Shown here piece by piece: positions 32,300-43,500 of a stretch of 64,000 nucleotides of DNA (positions within the stretch are counted from its first letter, which is position 1; each line of letters starts with the position of its first letter). The notes under the pieces were generated by a model, which had not been told where the DNA came from, searched no databases, and was given only the letters and a program-made list of their open reading frames with translations. Both the position numbers and the translations under genes were made by a program. This DNA is from Vitrella brassicaformis (lineage: Eukaryota; Sar; Vitrellaceae). Where the stretch lies: assembly GCA_001179505.1 (NCBI GenBank), contig CDMY01000262.1:35727-99726 (forward strand). The letters run 5' to 3'.

Positions 32300-32365
32300 A
32301 AGGCACGCACTCCCGGAGGAATGACTTGCCGATGAAGGCACGCACTCCCGAAGGAATGACTTGCC
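32300..32365. repeat. 35-bp tandem duplication inside gene Q
   Basis: AAGGCACGCACTCCCGGAGG at 32300 and AAGGCACGCACTCCCGAAGG at 32335, period 35 (not a multiple of three), with GAATGACTTGCC continuing in both. It duplicates the GKSFLRECVP codons and shifts the frame. Confidence 0.85.
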
Positions 32366-33305
32366 CGAGCCAGCCAGACAGACAGCCAATCGCCTCCACC
32401 TACACACACAGACACAGACACACACAAACAGATACACACACAGACAGAGACACACAAGTATGTGCACACGCGAGATGAGCACATTTTCGCGTACGGTCAT
32501 ACGCGCCTACCTCCCGAAGCGCCAAAGATGACCGACATGTTGACTCCTCGAGTGTTTTCCGGGCGGAAGGCCGCGAAGAGGGGCCGGAAGCCGGTTGAGT
32601 GGAGCTGCACGTTGATGCCGCGGCGGGACTTGCCTGTGGCGACCGCCAGTCGGACACCACATGGCGCCTGCTGGTGGGGCCGTGGGCGAGACGGTCTCCT
32701 CCAGCTGCTGCTCGGGATTTTGCTCTTCTTCTGTCAGTGTTTCTCTCTCGCCCTCCCCCTCAGCTGGTGGCAGCAGCAGTGGTAATGCCGACGCGGGAAG
32801 GTGGCCCGCAGGAGGGAAGGGACGTCCTCAGGGCGAGGGCGGGGTAGTTCCACCCACAGCCGAGAAAACACGGCCGACGGATCGCTGCACACACACACAC
32901 ACACACAGCGCATGCACTGGTATGACTCAATGGTCGCGATGCCCATTCTCTTGGGTCACCTTTGCAATGCTGTGCGGTGGTCCACGAAAACTTCCTGACG
33001 GCCCGTAGGTAGGTCTCCCGCACCTGGATGTCACATCGCACTCACTCGACTCACCGCTGCCCTCCGCCGCCCCTCCCCTGTGCTCCAGGAAGGCCTTCAC
33101 GACAGCTAGGGTGCCGTTGGAAGGCTGTTTATCGCCCTCTGTTGGTCTGGCGGGGTGGCTTCGCCGGTCGGAGACAAAGAGGTAGGTCTCGCCGGGTAGG
33201 TCTGCCTCCATGGACACCACCACCGGGCCAGGTGACCGGCCGACGGGCTGGATGACCACCCCGGCCCTGAGCGACTACCTCGCTCGATGACCGCTTGCGC
33301 TTGAG

Positions 33306-33475
33306 GACCAACCTGAACCAACAAGAGAACAGACACATGCAGACAGACTTGTGTGTGTGGTTGTGTGGTGTCGTGTCGCCTTCGCTTACCCATGCAAGAT
33401 GGACGTTTGTGAGAGGAAGCAGACGTTGTTTCTTCTTTCGGCCCTCTTTTGGGGGCCTCTCTCTGTTTTGGCCTT
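33306..33475. repeat. Dispersed repeat, copy 2 (pair with 24114-24300)
   Basis: Covers the end of a gene Q exon (basic, KKAKTERGPQKRAERRNN), its donor ATGG|GTAAGC and the following intron. The partner copy sits inside the long intron of the methyltransferase gene 9 kb away, in the same orientation. Confidence 0.75.
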
Positions 33476-34134
33476 CTTGTCGCGGGCATACCCGATGTCT
33501 TGCTGGAAGATGGTGTGAATGATGCGCTTGCACTGGCTGTCCCGTGCCTGCTGCGGCAGACGGTCATAGTAGGCGACGACCCTGCCGCGCTTCTGACGAC
33601 AACACTAACAAACCATGACAGACACACATTTGGTTCCATCCATCCATCCATCCATGTGTGTGTTTGGCGCACTTGGTGTTCTCTCAGTGCGGCGATGCAC
33701 AGCTCCTGGAAGAGCTGGCACCGCGACGCCACCACAGAGTCCAAGTCGAAGGGGGCCCGTATACTCATAGTTCACCAGGCGCCTCTTGACGCCCACTTGA
33801 GGCGCTTCCGGGTGTGCCGCTGTGTGCTCATTCAGCAGTCCGTAGTGCTCGTTGAGTGCGTCCACGGCTGCGTACACGTCCGCCCTTTTGCTGAGGTACT
33901 TGCGCAGACGAGTGATGGATACGCTGGTCTGCTTCTGGCCGTGCTTGATAATGAGCTCGATGAGGCCGGTGGCATCCAGCCCGAAGCCTCCATTCAACGC
34001 CACGGCGACCAGGTGCTCGTCGTACTCGCGGATATTGCGGACGTCCTCTGCGGAAGATGCGGCAGTGGCGGCACGTGCAGCATGATGCTGATGCTGGGAT
34101 GAGGCGGACACGCCCATGGCTGGTCTCCCATGGC

Positions 34135-34816
34135 TCAGATCTCTGGTGCAGGCTGTCTGTAGCTACCCCTCTGGCCCTTCCTGGGCCGCCCCCGCCCCCT
34201 CTTGACAGGCACCTCCTCGACCACCACGTGATCGTCTTGCTCCATGTCCTCATCGCTGTCTTGATAGAGGTCGGGGTCATCGAGGTCCAGACCCTGCGAC
34301 TAGCCATCGCCATTCTCATACACCGACTCGCTCTCGCCATCGTTAGAGTGCATGTCGGCGTCCGAGCTGGTCTTCCGGCCCCACCGGTCGCCGTCGCGCG
34401 GCCCCTGCTTGCGACGGTCGCCCTCTGTCCGCCCCTCCTCCTTTGCTGCCCGGCTTGAACTCGTCCCACTCGCCCCCGCCCCCTCTTGACTCGTAAACAC
34501 ACGCCCACGCACACGCAAGCTTGCCGCCCTTGCCAGCCTCCGGTGGAGCGTCGGTGACGGTGAGGGAGAAGTTTGCCTCGCGCCACTCGCAGTCCTTGAG
34601 GCCCCTCGACGGCGGATCGAAGACGCCCACGAAAGCAAACAGATGCCGCGGGAATGCGCTGTGGCTGACCACCACCACCACCACAGGGTCCTCTCCCACC
34701 GCCTTTTTCTCGTCCAGCAGCCGCTCAAACGTCTCCAGATCCTCCCTCACACTCCACCTCCTTCTACCCAGCCCATCTCGCCCTCCCCCTCGCCCTGCGA
34801 TAGTGCCCACCCCCCC
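34135..34816 (-). pseudogene. Gene R: acidic AT-hook protein, frame broken
   Basis: Begins right after the stop of kinase-like P1, with no ATG in frame. One frame reads DLETFERLLDEKKAVGEDP, HSAFPRHLFAFVGVFDPPS and GEWDEFKPGSKGGG. A shift near 34440 leads to DRRKQGPRDGDRWGRKTSSD and ESVYENGDG. An in-frame TAG follows, and the same frame continues SQGLDLDDPDLYQDSDEDME, VVVEEVPVKRGRGRPRKGQR to a stop at 34135. KRGRGRPRKG is a consensus AT-hook after an acidic stretch, typical of DNA minor-groove or chromatin proteins. A shorter remnant of the same gene lies downstream of kinase copy A. Could be functional if the shift and stop are sequence errors. Confidence 0.5.
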
Positions 34817-34836
34817 CTATAGTAGGGAGGGGTAGG
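34806..34836 (-). promoter_or_regulatory. Hairpin at stop codon, kinase-like gene P1
   Basis: Sense-strand arms CCTACCCCTCCC and GGGGGGGGTGGG (12 pairs including G.T) with the loop TACTATA. The stop TAG ends at the first base pair. Same position relative to the coding end (TYPSLL) as in P2 and copy A, though the arm sequences differ. Confidence 0.55.
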
Positions 34837-37489
34837 TCTGTGCGATGAGGCCCTTGATCTCCTCGATGAGCGGGCCCAGCGATGTGTTGGCAGGTGGGTC
34901 GATGGTGGGGGGGGTGGAAGCGAAGCACGCCTTGGCCATCTTCAGGTCCAGCAGCTCGTCGGGCGGCCCGTTGTGGCTCCTGATGTCGCAATCAATGTCC
35001 TCCAGCAGCTTGCTGTGCAGCTTCTCCGCGTCGGCCAGGGCGTCCACCGCGCAGCCCCGCTGTGGCCACTGGGTGACCAGACGATGGAAAATCCTCTCCT
35101 CGACCTTCTCGACCTTCTCGACCTTCTCGACCAGCCCGCCGGCAAACCCCCGGAAGCGCTTCCCCCACGCAGGGTGGCCGGCCAGTGCGCAGAGGCCGAC
35201 CGTCACGGCCACGCCGTACGTGTCGGTGTACTGGTCGGTGATCCTCCGCCAATGCTTTGCGCGATGGCGGTGCAGGTAGCAGAAGGGGAGGAAGGGCATG
35301 GCGGTGAGGAGCTCGAGCTTCTCGTGGGGCTCCTCCTTGTGGGGCTCCTCCTTGGGCAGCTCTCTGGCCATCTCGTGGTCAATTACGACCACGTCCACGC
35401 CCCCCCTCCCCTCTGCCGCCTCCGTCTCCTCCCTCCCGTCCGCCATCAGCAGGTTGCCGCCGTGGGCGTCGCCGTGCAAGAGGGACACCTCACCGCCCGC
35501 TCGGCTCCACACTCACGGCAGGTTGGTGCCGACGCCCCTGGCCTTCTTCCGCCAGTCGGCGGTGAGCTCGGCGACGTCCCAGTACGCCTCGCTGAGCATG
35601 TCAGAGTAGGGCTCAAGCTTGGGAGGGTAGCCGGCCTCTTCGGTGTGCTCTTTCTTGAGCTCGTGCAGGGCCTTGGGGGCGTGGTAGTGGTGCATGGCGG
35701 TCAGCGCCTTGAGCAGCGCCACGTGGATGGTGGTACGGGCAAGGGCCTGGACGGCTGTGACGATGACGGGCTTGAGTGGCTTGCCACGCGACAGGCTGAA
35801 GCAGGGCGGCACGGTTACGGTGGGGGTGATGGCCTGGCCCTGGCTGGTGAGGGTGGCGATGGCGGCCCGGGCGAGGGTGACCTCCACCAGGTTGGGCGCG
35901 TCGATGCCACGGAACTCTGCAGCCAATAGGGACACACAAAAGACAACAGAGATACACCGTGGCTGGAGAGTGAGTGTGTCATGCTGTCTGCGTGCTGTCT
36001 TCTTACTCATGATCTCTATGGCGTAGAAGGGACCGCTCAGCATCAGCGTCATCCATCCCGTCCCCTCTCCGTCACACCGCCATCGCTCGTTGGGTGCGGG
36101 CAGGCGGACCGCCACGGCCTCGCTGGGGTCGACGTAGCCCCTTGACAGCAGGCGGGGCGCGCCGAGCTGGCCTTCGAGGCGATGCAGCAGCTGTGCTTCG
36201 TCCTCGATGCCCATAAGCCGCTGCACCTTCTCCATCTCGTCGGCGATGAGGGCCTCTGGCACCTGGAGGGCCCGCAGCAGGCGATCTGGGGCCACGAACT
36301 TCACCAGGACCTCCGTCCCTCTCAGTGTCGCCCTCAGCGACACCGACCGGTCGTTAAAGAAGTAGGTGGTGGTGAAGTGGTGCTCCCCGAGGGCGATCTT
36401 CTTGCTGCTGCGGGGCTGCTGGACGGGTGCGGGTGTGGTTGCTGGCTGCGCGGGCTGGCTGGCGTGCTGCTGCTCCTCCTCCCTGCCCTCGTCGTCCTCT
36501 GCGTCCTCCTGCTGTGGGGTAGGCGGTGCAGCAACCGCCTCCATGCGGCCCTCCTCCTCTTCGTTGTCCTCTGCCCTCTCCCTGTCCTCTCCCTCCTGCT
36601 GCGGCGATGGCGCCAGTCCTCCTCGTCCAGCAGCCGGCTCCTCGGCGTCCTCTCCTGTCGGCTCGTGAACGGCCTCCTCGCCCCGAACGTCCTTATCCTC
36701 CTCCCTGCCCTCGGCGTCCTTATCCTCCTCCTGCAGCTGGCTGGGTGGGGCGCGGTCGTCCTCCTCCTCGTCCTCCTCTGCCCTCTCCTGTTCCTCCTGC
36801 TGCCGCTGGTGGCTCATGGCTGGCATGGTGCGGCATCTGTCCTCCTCCGCCTCCTCTCCTTCCCTCTCCCTCTCCTCCTCACGCTCCCTCCTCTCCTCCA
36901 CCCTCCCCTCTCCCTCCCTGGCATTCGACGCAGCCGGCACCTCTGTGGTGGCCATCAGGATGGCGGCGATGTTGGGGCGGGCGGCCACGGCGTGGCGCTG
37001 CGGTGCTGCTGCTGTTTGTGGGGCACGGTGGGGCGCCATGGCGGCGGCGGGCGGAACGAAACCCCAGCCAGGGGCATGCACGGCCGACGCACCCGATGCA
37101 GCGATGGGAGGCGGCTGGCGGATGTGCTGCTGCATCAAATGGGGCGGGGCCGGCATGGCTGGTGGCGCATGCGCGCCGATGGGCGCCGCTGTCGCACCAT
37201 ACTGGTCCTGCCGAGCCCGAAGGCAAGGCGGACACACGAATGGGTTGACGCGCGTGCGCCAGGGGGCGCCACGTGTGTGCTGTGGGCGTGGCGGCTTCCG
37301 TGCTGGCGGCTTGCACCGCCTGTGAGCGGGATGCCGCTCGATTGGCCTGATGGGCACTGGGGGAGGCGTCGGCCACATGCAAGGGGGATGTTGCTGTGGA
37401 TGCTGGTGCCGGTGGAAGGGCTGCGGCATGTTGAGGGCGGGTGCCGCTCCATAGACGAAGACCTGCTGCTCGCGCGCGAAAGACGGCAT
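34817..37489 (-). pseudogene. APH/choline-kinase-like gene P1, split by one in-frame TGA
   Basis: Start ATG 37489. The N-terminal 330 or so residues are low complexity: Pro/Gln/Ala-rich, then long Glu/Asp/Arg runs. The kinase-like part follows: KKIALGEHHFTTTYFFNDRS, RGTEVLVKFVAPDRLLRAL and GAPRLLSRGYVDPSEAVAVR, then an intron 35917-36006 at the same site as in P2 (EIM|K). Next come IDAPNLVEVTLARAAI and ALTAMHHYHAPKAL. After GVGTNLP there is a TGA (35513-35515), and the same frame continues VWSRAGGEVSLLHGDAHGGN and VVVIDHEMARELPKE with intact catalytic residues. P2 has NLPSIWRSGQGQVSL here, so only the Ser codon is changed. Near 35098-35130 a 9-bp unit repeats to encode EKV repeats. No other break is visible in 2.6 kb. 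Confidence 0.65.
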
Positions 37490-37534
37490 CGTCGTCGTCT
37501 TCGATGTCTTTGTGAGCAGCAGGTAAAGAAGAAA

Positions 37535-37554
37535 AGCTCGCAGATAAGCTCGCA
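37535..37554 (+). promoter_or_regulatory. Double AGCTCGCA motif (37535, 37547)
   Basis: Two octamers 12 bp apart, sense for the broken family V copy starting near 37660 and antisense for P1, whose ATG is 46 bp away. The same doublet arrangement occurs at 47511/47527. Confidence 0.4.
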
Positions 37555-37659
37555 AGAGGAAGGAGGAGAAGAAGAGGAAGGTCTAGATATGTAGCTGGGA
37601 CCAGCTCATATTTTGAGGCTGATGACCAGGGACTGCAGGTACAAAATGCCAGGACGAGA

Positions 37660-38110
37660 GATCCATGCACGACGTCATTGATGCATTCATGGGTGCCGTG
37701 TGTGTCTGTGTGCAGGCAGCCGCCAGCACACGAGCTTTGAAGAGATGCTCTGACACAGGTGAAGGAAGCGACACTCACAGAGGCTCCCGTACTGGGCCAT
37801 GGGTTGTGGCTGCGTGTCGTGCTCAGATGGAGGATGGTCTGGCGACGATTGAGGGCCGGCGCATAGCCGCCGACGTCGCTCCCCGGGTCAGAGATTCGTC
37901 CGATCACCACTGCAGAAATGACACTCCTTCTCTGTCTGTCTGTCTGTCTGTCCATGTCTATGGCCTCAGGTGCCGTCCGGCTCCTCTCACCTGTCCACTC
38001 CCACGAGCGGCACCGCGGCGGCTTCCAGTGGGTGGCCTTGAGGGTCATCACACGCCTGGCGGAGCTGTCGCCGCATCTAAATCTGTGGATGGGTAGTGGC
38101 GACAGGAGCT
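37660..38110 (+). pseudogene. Family V remnant, member 3
   Basis: Matches family V member 2 exon by exon: AGCACACGAGCTTTGAAGAG corresponds to exon 2 (SFEEL), with an internal deletion before CTGACACAG|GTGAAGG. LATIEGRRIAADVAPR before GTCAGAG corresponds to TTIEGSFIANVAPK. After a CCTCAG acceptor, VPSGSSHLST corresponds to VPSVASHWST. The frame then stops (SSGWP*), and the large body is missing. Confidence 0.55.
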
Positions 38111-39089
38111 CTTCACTACCCGGGCGGCTGTGTGTCGGCTTCCCATCGCTGCCTGGGCGGCTTTCCCATTTGGTCGGATCGATCTGTGCCCTTTTCAGTC
38201 CGGCAAATCTGCGGCGCTGCTTATCGTCGTTTGGCTGATCTGTCGTCAAGTAGAGTATTTCCGTGCTAGACTTCCGTGTGAGTAGTCGCCTGCGTGAGTG
38301 TACACAGTGATGGAGAGATGAACAGCTAGAAGCGTCTTTGCGCTCTCTTGCTGGCCATCCTCGCAATTGGTCTGGACACCGTCCACACAAGTAAGAGGAG
38401 ACGGGCACCACACACAGCACACAGGCCTGCACGCGCCTTTCTACTCCACTGCTGTCTTCCTGTGTGCAGGTTCGTCATCTGTCGTCGCAGCCCCACTCTT
38501 TTTCTGACCTGCCGTGACGACACCAGCAGCGGCTCATCAGCACTGCCTGCGTCGGCCATCAGTGCGCGTGTCCATCTGAAGGGCGGCAGCAGAGGGAGAC
38601 TGATCTGACAGACACACCGCATGGACGGCTGTCTGGAGTCTGGCTGCAGTGACCGACGCCTCAGCCTCCGCCTGATGTCGGTCTTGGCGAGGCGTCTCGT
38701 GTGATGTTTGGGGCCGTGCTGGCCGAGCGGTGAGTGGATGAGCGATGTGGGCATCGACGACGTGAAGGAAATGATAAAGCCGCTCACAAGGACAAGAAGG
38801 GAAGGAGACAGACGGGAGTGTGGGAGTCATTCATCGGCTGTGCTGATACCTGACCAAGATGGCCTTACGGTCTGGAATTGAGCTGCAGCAGGTACGCAAA
38901 GGCAGAGATCCGTATGGATGCGACATTCATGGCGAAACGTCCTGTGGGCTTCTGAATTGGCTTTTGGTGTCAGATCCCATGAAGATCAGTGCCATCCCGT
39001 CGTGGCCGATGGATGTCATCCCGTCGTGGCGACCAGACGGTGGGCGGACTCGCTGGGACTGCGCGATGAGTGTGGACGCATGTGTGCCG
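38111..39089. other. Spacer between two family V remnants
   Basis: No supported gene. A hydrophobic frame (RLCALLLAILAIGLDTVHT) near 38331-38390 ends at a GTAAGAG donor, but lacks an ATG and a convincing second exon. Short repeats of CCCGTCGTGG occur near 38996-39030. Confidence 0.35.
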
Positions 39090-39593
39090 CGTGGCTGCCA
39101 GTAGGGTGAGCTCTGAGGAGATGCAGCGACGCTTCTCGATCCCGCAAACAACAGCTGACACAGGTCAGGCAGGCGACGATTGAGAGGCCTCGGTACCACA
39201 CACAGCTCGGCCATCGGATTTTTCTGGTTGCGTGTTGTGCTCAGATGGGGTGTGGTCTTGAAGACGATTGAAGGGCTCATTCGGTGCTGCATGGCGGCCA
39301 CTCGACCCTGCCCCGCCCCTCCCAGCCAGCTGCCCATGCCACCCCCTCACACCGCACACACTCGAGGAGCTGTTGCCGATGGCGGCACTGCGGCTCGTCG
39401 GCCGGAGAGAAGTGCCTGCCGTCGCACCGTGTCAACAACATTCTACGGCACCGGCCTCGTTGATGGGACACGGATGTCACTCGCCGGTCGCCGCGGGGCC
39501 TCATCGACGTGCACCACGGCGCCGGGTGGTGAAGTGATTCGAGCTGGAAAGGGTTTCATCGATCGAGGGATGGTAGTGGCAGACGGGCAGTAG
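39090..39593 (+). pseudogene. Family V remnant, member 4
   Basis: SSEEMQRRFSIPQTTADTG matches member 2's SFEELQRRFSVLLTQVTQ. Further on, KTIEGLIRCCMAATRPCPAP and SQLPMPPPHTAHT match member 2's MAATSPSPPPPS and LPAAHAAPTHTEHT. The stretch CGCGGGGCCTCATCGACGTG matches RGLMDVE. Exon 3 is replaced, frames shift, and homology ends near 39530 before the conserved body. It lies 1 kb downstream of remnant 3 in the same orientation. Confidence 0.6.
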
Positions 39594-40520
39594 TGAGCAA
39601 GGAAGATGCAGGGACGGGTGGACTGGTCCTCGGGGTCTGCCTGAGGTGCACGGTGTTTGTATGGTTGAGTTCTCGGTTGCTGGGGGATTGGCGGCCTGGG
39701 TTGGTATCATAGCAGTGTGGGACACCAGGCAGTTGGTAGCCGCCTTGACCGACTCATTGCTGGAGGGATGCGCATACGTGTGTATACTCAATTCTGTCAT
39801 TCCATCTAACTGAAGATGCTTGAGATTGCCATGGCGACTGCTGTCGGTTGATGATACTCGTTCGTTCAGTTGTCCGCAACACCATGCATTACTACCGGCC
39901 CACATGGTGGCCACACCAAAAGTAATGGAATGCAATACAGAGTCTGATATGGTGTGTGGGTGGCTGAGTGTATGTTGGGGGGTGGGGGGCGAAGAGAGCC
40001 AGCCAGGGGGGGCAGCCAGGGGCGAGGAAGTACAACCGGGCTGCGTCCCTCTCTGTGTGCGGTGTGTCAAGTGCCAGAGACACAGCAGAGTCCACTCCCC
40101 TCTCCCGCTGTCACGACCCGCAAAGAAAACTGGACTCCCCATATCACACATCCATGTATGAATCGTCTCAGCCCCTTCAGCCAGCCTACACGCCACTCCG
40201 CACAATCCCAAACGGTACGCACACACACACACAGGCACATAGGCACATAGGCACGCAGTCAGGCAGCTGGCTAGGGTAACGGCTGTGTGTATGTCAGTGT
40301 GCACACCCATGTATGTGTTGATGTGTTGATGTGTGAATGGTGTGTGTGTGTGTGTTGGGGTGCGTTGGTATGGTCAGACGGGCGGTCATTGTGTGCCGCC
40401 GTAGGAATCGCTGTAGACAAGAAACACACACATGGAGCATAACACGCACGTCGTCGTGAGCGGCCCTCACCAGTCAGTATGTGTGTGTATTGTCTATTCG
40501 TTTTTCTTTTTCTTCTTGGC
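39594..40520. other. Spacer, no supported gene
   Basis: About 930 bp with G-rich and GT-rich tracts (about 39974-39990, 40318-40356). A 269-codon minus-strand open frame (39501-40310) crosses it but is Ser/Thr/His/Cys-rich, as expected from translated repeats. Confidence 0.45.
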
Positions 40521-43500
40521 CTACATTAGCGCTATGCGGCTGGCGTTGCGCTCCTCCCTCTCACGCCGCTCCTCCTCTTTCTTCTCCTCGTCCGCCACTG
40601 AGTCTCCGAACGACTCCGCCTGGCGGAGTATGGTATCGATACCCGGCTCCTCGCTTGCAGCAACTGACGTCGAGCCCGACGCCGAAGCTGGAGACAGCAC
40701 AACACAGTGCAAGAGAGAGGCAGGCAGGCAGGCAGGCGATGAGCAGACATGCCTTGACTTACCTGCGCCGTCTGTGTTGAGTCCTGTGTTGGTGATGGTG
40801 GTGTTGCCTGCGGCCGTTGCTGGCACGACAGTAGCAGCTGACATGAATGAAGAGAGACACGTGCCCATGTGTGTGTGCGAGAATGCAGGTAGGTGTATGT
40901 GTGGCTCTCGTGACGGGAACTCCCTGAGTGCAATGCGTAGACATGTGTGGTGGGTGCATGGGATGGGGAGCGCTTTGGAAAGGCCGGCTGCTCACCTTGT
41001 TGGTGAACTCGTCCAGCACATGGTTGATTACGCTCTGAAAGGTCCAAGACAAAGCAGTGGGTTGTTCTCTCTTCCCTCTTCATCTGTGTGTGTGTGTGTG
41101 TGTGTCTACCGGGTCGAATGGTTTGATGATCTGGTGAAACGCGTTCTTGTTGATTGTGTAGGTGATCTCGATGCCACTGCAGCAGCCGAACAGACAGGAA
41201 AAAAGACAAGGAGGCGGTTCGGCCACACCTGAACACATCCATCCATCCATCCGTCCACAGTCGCTTACAAGCCCTGAGAGTGGACTTCTGTGACGGTGGA
41301 GTAGTTGATGAAGGCGAATACGTCGTTAGCGATGGGCTCGTTAGCTGGGAAGGACAGCAAGGAGAGGGAAAAGGCCAGCAATCGACGGCCTCTGTTTTTG
41401 TTTGCCCACTGTCTTCGTCGTAGAATGTGAATTTGAGGCCGTCACGCAGCATCTGAACTCTTCCCTGTGGGAACGCAAAGGTAGGCAGTGATGTGGTGTA
41501 GCGAGAACCAGTGAGTGTGCCTTGGCTGCTCACGTAGCTGTCAGCACCGTCAACAGTGACCCACGACGCAAATCTCTGGTTCTTGGGTGGCGATTTCTTT
41601 TGCGCTGAGAGAGAGAGAGAGAGAGAGAGAGACGGAGGGTGGGGGCGTGGGAGTGGGGTGCTTACCATCAGAGGACATGCTCCAACCACGGCGCTCTGAC
41701 ATACGGGAGCAAGAAGAAGGAAGGACCGCATCCACCGATACAGAAATCCATGAGACATCTCCTACCGCCACCAGTGGATGTCGCATGGTTTTTGTTGTCG
41801 GTAGTCTCGGCAATCATGTCGGCGATCCCCTGAGGTGAACATTCCAAGGATAAATGGCAGCGAGTACATGATGTCTCGTGGTCTTCTCGTCTCACCACGA
41901 TGCGCAGCTTGGAATAGCTCAACTCGTCGAGCAGAATGGCTGCACTGCACATGTCGCTCTGCACACACAGGGAAGGGCCGCATCATTCTTACTCTATGTG
42001 TCTGTTTGTATGTGTGTCTGCGTGTATGTGTATCGACCTTGGCCTTGAATGCGATTTCGATCTCTGCCTCCGTGCGAGGCTCGCCAATCTCCCAAAAACG
42101 AATCGTCACGAACCTGACACGCACCAGGCACCACACACCACACACAGCATCCAATGGACACCGGAGGAGTCCTTACTGTTCGTATCCGTTCCAGGAGTCG
42201 AAACGATCGTAGTCCACACTGAGCGAGATGCCTCCGGCTGCACAGACACACCCGAGGAGGAGAGAGAGAGGGAGGGAGGGAGGGAGAGATCAATCACTCA
42301 GTCATCGTTTCCTCGTCACCTGCAGATTTCACGGTCAGACGTGTCTGCGAGATCTCGAGCATGCCCTGCACGCAGAACGAGGGACAAGACAGCCACACAT
42401 CAGGTCATGACCGCGACGAATTGGTAGGTACGCACCGAGGAGATGGAGCCACCCGACTGGAATTCGATGTCAGGGTACGTGGCCACGAATGGGGTAGAGC
42501 GTGCCAGCTTGAGGATGTTGTGTGCGGCCTTGCCCGCGTCAGCCTGAGATGAGACACACAGGGGTGGAGAGAGAGGTGCATTTCGTGTTTCCTGTCGTGC
42601 GTGGTGTGTGTGAAGGGACCGACGTTCGCCACGAATTCGAAGGTGCTGCCAGCACACCTGCCGTCGCCACACTTCCACGACACGGTCACCATGCTGACAC
42701 CCAACACCACACCACACCACACCACACCACACAATGCTGTCCGCACCGACATGTACATTGTATTATGTCGTGTCCTTACTTCTGCGTCACGCTCCAGTCA
42801 GCCATGCTGTCATACGGTATCGTCATGTCAGCACCGCCACCTGTCGCACAACACAGGGAAAACCGTATCGGTCGCGTCGCTATCCGCTCTGCTGCTCTGC
42901 GTGCGATTGGCATTACCGACAGCAGTGAAGGACAGCTTGGTTTGCAGCAGCTCAAGCCTGCCCTGCACACACAGCGGAAGACACAGAGTGTGCCACACAT
43001 CACACCTATTAATGAAGAACAGTGGCTATCTATCGTGCGGTGCAACGAGCTCACCGAGCCCCCATGATGGCCCTCCACGTGGTGCTGCACGTTGTTGAAT
43101 GTCGCAACGGCTGAGTGAAGAATGCGGCGCATGACATCCATGAGTCTCTTAGCAATGCCTTTCTTTGCCCACGCTGGAAGAAGATGCTATGGAATCGCGA
43201 GTATCCTGCAGCCACCAATGAGTGAGAGACATGCGGGTGTGAGAGGGAGAGGCGGTGAAGCTGGCCACGTGTGGTGTCTTGTGGGCGCCCCAAATGCTTA
43301 CTGAGGTCGGGTTCGTCGGCGCCATCACCACCAACACCACTGGCACCGTCAGATGCACCTACATCGAACAAGAAGACGGACAATGCAGAGGCCGACACAC
43401 GAGTGATGGTGAGGCGTCGTGTTCTGTACCCACGACTTCGAGTTCCTTGACCTTCGAGTGGCCACCTGCAGACAAACAGCAGCACAGAGCAAGAAGGCAC

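Larger units (their letters stand above)
31865..34117 (-). pseudogene. Gene Q: multi-exon P-loop gene with several frame breaks
   Basis: The frame begins at ATG 34117 and reads GFGLDATGLIELIIKHGQKQ, YLSKRADVYAAVDALNEHYG, then VKRRLVNYEYTGP. One extra C in a C5 run (about 33765) shifts the frame to FDLDSVVASRCQLFQELCI. The next exon is KRGRVVAYYDRLPQQARDSQ. After an intron, an extra G near 33263 separates SSSEVVAQGR from VVIQPVGRSPGPVVVSMEAD. Later exons give GVRLAVATGKSRRGINVQLH and NTRGVNMSVIFGASG. The latter should join GSGKSFLRECVP to form a Walker A P-loop, but a 35-bp tandem duplication (32300-32365) shifts the frame again. A final exon (GAVNGTPSTTKLLWRTD) has another shift in a C4 run. 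I read it as a decaying ATPase-like gene; some breaks could be assembly errors. Family unknown. Confidence 0.5.

Noticed and set aside
22950-34117. Viral (NCLDV-like) insertion, suggested by a DPPWG methyltransferase and a P-loop fragment
   Set aside because: Both genes have ordinary spliceosomal introns, no capsid, polymerase or terminal repeats are present, and TGS1 is a standard eukaryotic gene.
36182-37594. 470-codon plus-strand open frame
   Set aside because: Antisense to kinase-like gene P1, Leu/Pro/Arg-rich with poly-Leu runs that mirror Glu/Lys codons on the other strand; no splice or domain support.
38318-38520. Short secreted protein with hydrophobic start (LCALLLAILAIGLDTVHT)
   Set aside because: No ATG in frame and the next exon hits a stop within 15 codons.
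39501-40310. 269-codon minus-strand open frame
   Set aside because: Composition (His, Ser, Thr, Cys, short repeats) is that of translated microsatellite; overlaps the family V remnant and has no domain.
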